NCBI RefSeq assembly: GCF_003205295.1
Contig: NZ_QJRP01000003.1
Coordinates: 186,001-250,000 of the forward strand
Direction: 5' to 3'
Length of the DNA stretch: 64,000 nucleotides
Origin: Pseudomonas mosselii
Lineage (GTDB): Bacteria > Pseudomonadota > Gammaproteobacteria > Pseudomonadales > Pseudomonadaceae
Positions 57,641-64,000 of the stretch are shown here, one piece after another. A program made the translations under genes and the position numbers. The notes under the pieces were generated by a model. That model had not been told where the DNA came from and made no database searches. It saw only the letters and a program-made list of their open reading frames with translations. Each line of letters begins with the position of its first letter. The first letter of the stretch is position 1.

Positions 57641-58969
57641 TTATTCCGGCGAGCGGAAGCTCAGGCTGTAGTTCACCGCCTTCGGCCCCGGGTCGAGGAT
57701 GTCCAGGGCGATGTGGATCGGTGTCTGGCTGGGCATCTCGCCGCGACCGGCCAGCTCACCCGACAGGTATTCGCTGGGCTTGAAGCGCCGGCTGGCGATC
57801 AACTGGCCGTTGAGGTCGGCGAAGCGCAGCTCCAGCAAGGGGAAGGGTTGGGCGAAGGGCGCACGGTTGTAGATGATCGCGTCGACGATCAGCGCGCCCT
57901 TGAAGTCCGGGTGGCTGCGCACCACCAGGTTGCTGCTCTTGATACGCGAGATATCCACGCGGGTCGGCACTTGGCAGCCGAACATCGGGCACAGTTGCTG
58001 AAACCACGGGCGGTACTGGTCCTGGCGGGCCATTTCGTCGAAGTGGAACCAGACGTACTGGAATGCCAGCAGGGCGGCGGCCAGCAGGGTCAGGAAGCTC
58101 CATAGCAGGCGCTTGCCCCAGTTCGGCGCGGGCTTTTCCCAATCCAGCTGCAACGGGTCGTCGACCACGTCGACCAGCGGCTCCTTGCGCGTGCGCTCGG
58201 GCTTGATCGCCAGGCTGGGCTCCAGGCGTTGCCCGGATTGTTCGTCGGGTTCCTCGTCGCGGACCGAGAGCGGTTCGCTGCGGACCTCGTCGTCCAGCGC
58301 CGACAGGCCCTTTTCCGGAACTGGCTCGTCGTTGGCGGACAACCGTTCCAGTGGCTCGTCGAGGTCGTCGGCCGGTGGCTGGTGGCGCGTCGGCGGTTCG
58401 TCGTCCAGGTCGAGGTCGGCGTTGCCGAGGGTCGGTTCGGTGCGTTCGTCGGCCGCGGGCTCCAGGTCGAGCGGCTCCTGCTCGACCAGTACCGGCGCTT
58501 CCTCGCGCACCTGTGTGGGCGCCAGGTCATCATCGGTGGCCGTGCCAAACAGTTCGTCGCCGTGTCCATCGCCGACCTGCTCGTCGCGACGGGCCTGCAG
58601 CAGGCCCTTCGTCGCGCCGCGCCGGTCACCCGGGCTGCGCCGCTCGAGGCGCGCCAGTTCCTGGTCGAGGTCGAGGGCGTCCAGTTCTTCGGCCGTGACG
58701 CTCCAGTTGTCTTCGTCCGGTGCCGGGGTTTCGGCCACCGGCTCGGCTGCCGGGGCCACGGGTGCGACCGGCTGCGCCACGGCGGGCGGTGCCTCGATGC
58801 TGCCTTCACCAGTGGCGGCGCGGTTCTGCTCCAGCAACTGTTTCGCCGCGTTGAACACCTGCAGGCAATGGCCGCAACGCACCACGCCGCGAGCCACGCT
58901 CAGCTGGTGATGGGTGACGCGAAAGCTGGTCTGGCAATGCGGGCACTGGGTGACGAAACTGTCGGTCAT
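57641..58969 (-). CDS. Zinc-ribbon DUF3426 membrane protein
   Basis: 442 residues. N-terminal MJ0042-type zinc finger (CPHCQTSFRV...RCGHC), a long acidic low-complexity region (about 60-290, rich in Glu, Asp, Pro), one membrane helix (LLWSFLTLLAAALLAFQYVWF) and a periplasmic DUF3426 domain with RPWFQQLCPMFGCQVPTRVD. Sits between prmA and dusB, as in other pseudomonads. Function unknown. Confidence 0.85.
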   Translation of the reverse strand: MTDSFVTQCPHCQTSFRVTHHQLSVARGVVRCGHCLQVFNAAKQLLEQNRAATGEGSIEAPPAVAQPVAPVAPAAEPVAETPAPDEDNWSVTAEELDALDLDQELARLERRSPGDRRGATKGLLQARRDEQVGDGHGDELFGTATDDDLAPTQVREEAPVLVEQEPLDLEPAADERTEPTLGNADLDLDDEPPTRHQPPADDLDEPLERLSANDEPVPEKGLSALDDEVRSEPLSVRDEEPDEQSGQRLEPSLAIKPERTRKEPLVDVVDDPLQLDWEKPAPNWGKRLLWSFLTLLAAALLAFQYVWFHFDEMARQDQYRPWFQQLCPMFGCQVPTRVDISRIKSSNLVVRSHPDFKGALIVDAIIYNRAPFAQPFPLLELRFADLNGQLIASRRFKPSEYLSGELAGRGEMPSQTPIHIALDILDPGPKAVNYSLSFRSPE

Positions 58970-59012
58970 GCGGATGTCCGAGGGGCTGTGCAGGAGATGA
59001 GTCTAGGCGCGC

Positions 59013-59891
59013 TTAGCGGCGGTGACCACTGATACGTACCCAGCCGTCGCGCACGACGATCGGGTCCAGGTCGAAGTCGGCGGCATAGGCGGCGGCTACT
59101 TCCTCGCCTTGTTCGGCAAGGATGCCCGACAGCGCCAGCAGGCCACCGGGGCGCACCAGGCCGGACAGTTGCGGCGCCAGCGAGACCAGCGGGCCGGCCA
59201 GGATATTGGCCACCAGCACGTCGGCCTGCATGGCCGGCATCTGCTCGGGCAGGTACAGGTCAAAGGTGTCGTCGGCAATGCCGTTACGCTGGGCGTTGTC
59301 ACGGGAGGCCTCGATAGCCTGCACGTCGATGTCGGTGCCGACCGCGTGGCGGGCACCGAGCAGCAGCGCGGCGATGGCCAGGATGCCCGAGCCGCAGCCG
59401 AAGTCCAGCACCTGGGTGCCTTGCAACTGTTGGCCGTCGAGCCATTCCAGGCACAGCGCGGTGGTCGGGTGGGTACCGGTGCCGAAGGCCAGGCCCGGGT
59501 CGAGCAGCAGGTTGACCGCGTCTTTTTCCGGCGCTTCGTGCCAGCTCGGCACGATCCACAGGCGCTGGCCGAAGCGCATGGGCTGGAAGTTGTCCATCCA
59601 GCTGCGTTCCCAGTCCTGGTCCTCGATCACCTCAGCGTGGTGCTCGGGCAGCTCGGCGCCGGTCAGCAGGCGCAGGTGGGCGAACACCTGCTCGGGTTCG
59701 GCATCGGCCTCGAACAGCGCCAGCAGGTGCGTGTGCGACCACAGCGGGGTGGTATTGAGGTCTGGTTCGAAGATCGGCTGGTCTTCGGCGTCCATGAAAG
59801 TCACCGAGACGGCACCCACTTCGAGCAGGGCGTCTTCGTAGGTTTCGGCTTGTTCCGGGCTGATGGCCAGGCGTACTTGCAGCCAGGGCAT
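59013..59891 (-). CDS. prmA: Ribosomal protein L11 methyltransferase PrmA
   Basis: 292 residues. SAM-binding [20 protein letters not shown] and the substrate loop [11 protein letters not shown] are diagnostic. Trimethylates ribosomal protein L11. Start chosen at ATG 59891 (MPWLQVRLA) with AAGGTG upstream rather than the GTG three codons earlier. The DUF3426 gene follows 43 bp downstream. Confidence 0.94.
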   Translation of the reverse strand: MPWLQVRLAISPEQAETYEDALLEVGAVSVTFMDAEDQPIFEPDLNTTPLWSHTHLLALFEADAEPEQVFAHLRLLTGAELPEHHAEVIEDQDWERSWMDNFQPMRFGQRLWIVPSWHEAPEKDAVNLLLDPGLAFGTGTHPTTALCLEWLDGQQLQGTQVLDFGCGSGILAIAALLLGARHAVGTDIDVQAIEASRDNAQRNGIADDTFDLYLPEQMPAMQADVLVANILAGPLVSLAPQLSGLVRPGGLLALSGILAEQGEEVAAAYAADFDLDPIVVRDGWVRISGHRR

Positions 59892-60040
59892 GGCGGGCAC
59901 CTTTGGTAAATCGACAGGGGCAGCCCGAGGCTGCGCGAAAAGGCCGCCAGTTTACTTGAGTGCGCAGGGTTTGTGCAGGACGCAGTTGTGGTGCGCGGGG
60001 CTGGCCCGCTCCCACGGGAGAGAGCGGGACTGCCCTGGGC

Positions 60041-62851
<2,811 letters not shown>

Positions 62852-62920
62852 GCAGTCTCCTCGCGGGGCCGCGGCGTCTGGTGCGCGGCGTGCCCCGGGC
62901 AATCAGGCGGTGGCGGGCGC

Positions 62921-64000
62921 TCAGGCGCCCAGTTCGCGGACCAGCGAGTCGCGGGTGATCTCGCTGATGGACTTGGCACCGGTCAGCACCATGGCTACGC
63001 GCATCTCTTTCTCGAACAGCTCCAGCAGGTTCTTCACACCCGCTTCGCCATGGGTGGCCAGGGCATAAAGGAAGGCGCGGCCGATCAACACGGTGTCGGC
63101 GCCCAAGGCGACCATGCGCACTACGTCCAGGCCGCTGCGGATACCGGAGTCGGCGAGGATCTTGATATCGCCCTTCACCGCGTCGGCGATCGCCGGCAGG
63201 GCGCGGGCGCTGGACAGTACGCCGTCGAGCTGGCGGCCGCCGTGGTTGGAGACGACGATGCCATCGGCGCCGAACTTGACCGCGTCGCGGGCGTCGTCGG
63301 CGTCGAGGATGCCCTTGATGATCATCGGGCCGTCCCAGAATTCGCGGATCCACTCCAGGTCTTTCCAGGAGATGGACGGGTCGAAGTTGTTGCCCAGCCA
63401 GCCGATGTAGTCGGCCAAACCGGTCGGGTTGCCCCGGTATTTCGAGATGTTGCCCAGGTCATGGGGGCGGCCGAGCAAGCCGACATTTAGCGCCCATTGT
63501 GGGTGGGTCATGGCCTGCCACACGCGCCGCAGCGGCGCGTTCGGGCCGCTCATGCCGGAGTGGGCATCGCGGTAGCGGGCGCCGGGTACCGGCATGTCGA
63601 CGGTGAACACCAGGGTCTTCACGCCGGCCGCTTTCGCGCGCTCCAGGGCGTTGCGCATGAAGCCGCGGTCTTTCAGGACATACAGCTGGAACCACATCGG
63701 CCGGTCGATGGCCGGGGCCACTTCCTCGATCGGGCACACCGACACCGTCGACATCGTGAACGGAATGCCATGGGCCGCCGCCGCGCGGGCCGCCTGCACT
63801 TCGCCGCGGCGGGCGTACATGCCGGTGAGGCCGACCGGGGCCAGGGCCACGGGCATGCTCAGGGTCTCGTCGAACAGCCGGGTCTCCAGGCTCAGGTCCG
63901 ACATGTTCTTCAGCACGCGCTGACGCAGGGCGATGCTGGCCAGGTCCGAGACGTTGTGGCGCAGGGTGTGCTCGGCGTAGGCACCGCCGTCGGCGTAGTG
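62921..64000 (-). CDS. lldD: L-lactate dehydrogenase (quinone) LldD, N-terminus cut by the window
   Basis: 360 residues visible of about 381. FMN-dependent alpha-hydroxyacid oxidase barrel: [12 protein letters not shown] at the window edge, [21 protein letters not shown], the catalytic Arg/His region [15 protein letters not shown] and [16 protein letters not shown]. Oxidises L-lactate to pyruvate, reducing quinone. The frame is open through position 64000, so an internal Met at 63916 is not the true start. The permease and regulator are presumably upstream, outside the window. Confidence 0.94.
   Translation of the reverse strand, partial: HYADGGAYAEHTLRHNVSDLASIALRQRVLKNMSDLSLETRLFDETLSMPVALAPVGLTGMYARRGEVQAARAAAAHGIPFTMSTVSVCPIEEVAPAIDRPMWFQLYVLKDRGFMRNALERAKAAGVKTLVFTVDMPVPGARYRDAHSGMSGPNAPLRRVWQAMTHPQWALNVGLLGRPHDLGNISKYRGNPTGLADYIGWLGNNFDPSISWKDLEWIREFWDGPMIIKGILDADDARDAVKFGADGIVVSNHGGRQLDGVLSSARALPAIADAVKGDIKILADSGIRSGLDVVRMVALGADTVLIGRAFLYALATHGEAGVKNLLELFEKEMRVAMVLTGAKSISEITRDSLVRELGA

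Noticed and set aside
63916..63916. Met at 63916 as start of lldD
   Set aside because: The frame continues to the window end with conserved LldD sequence ([12 protein letters not shown]).

Overview
The window is chromosomal DNA of a fluorescent Pseudomonas of the P. putida group, probably on the P. entomophila/P. mosselii side. Evidence: high-GC codon use; putida-type REP palindromes (core CGCGGGTAAACCCGCTCCCA or the GGGAGCGGCCTTG variant) in many gaps; and a recognisable Pseudomonas gene order (desT-like, osmE, cbpAM, urtABCDE, oprC, cob, retS-purD-purH-fis-dusB, prmA, lldD). Statements about synteny rest on memory, not on a search.

Layout. 0-16 kb: SDR oxidoreductase, an unknown internally duplicated protein, AGE-family sugar isomerase, TetR regulator, secreted 15-residue-repeat protein, AsmA-like protein, ferritin-like protein, OsmE, lipase, EamA transporter with divergent AraC regulator, PsiF, AI-2E permease, YegD-type Hsp70 divergent from cbpA-cbpM, a cysteine-free thioredoxin-fold protein and two GNAT acetyltransferases. 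16-22 kb: urea ABC transporter urtABCDE, with a good sigma-54 promoter before urtA but no urease genes nearby. 22-34 kb: accessory block with a 2,335-residue Tc-toxin A subunit, two tiny overlapping ORFs, the core cycA-like permease and a PL8-type polysaccharide lyase ending in 18 glutamines. 34-39 kb: copper island (PepSY protein, OprC, two DUF2946 proteins, PCuAC chaperone). 39-49 kb: qmcA/nfeD pair, VapBC, and the aerobic cobalamin genes in two divergent runs (cobL-cbiD-cobK and cobG-cobH-cobI-cobJ). 49-64 kb: marC, retS, purD, purH, fis, dusB, a DUF3426 protein, prmA, then the lactate genes (FAD/Fe-S D-lactate dehydrogenase and lldD, cut by the window end).

Main discovery. A 19-bp imperfect palindrome, ACCTRRYATTTTTRCCAGT, stands in the same orientation 59 to 86 bp upstream of four genes: the Tc toxin A gene, the PL8 lyase gene, the unknown duplicated protein (824-1546) and the cysteine-free thioredoxin-like protein (14822-15151). 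The toxin and lyase copies are identical and lie at almost the same distance from their start codons. All four genes look richer in A/T than the core genes beside them. The element fits a dimeric activator site (lux-box-like CT-N12-AG spacing) and suggests an undescribed virulence or host-interaction regulon joining a toxin, a glycosaminoglycan-type lyase lacking a signal peptide, and two unknown proteins.
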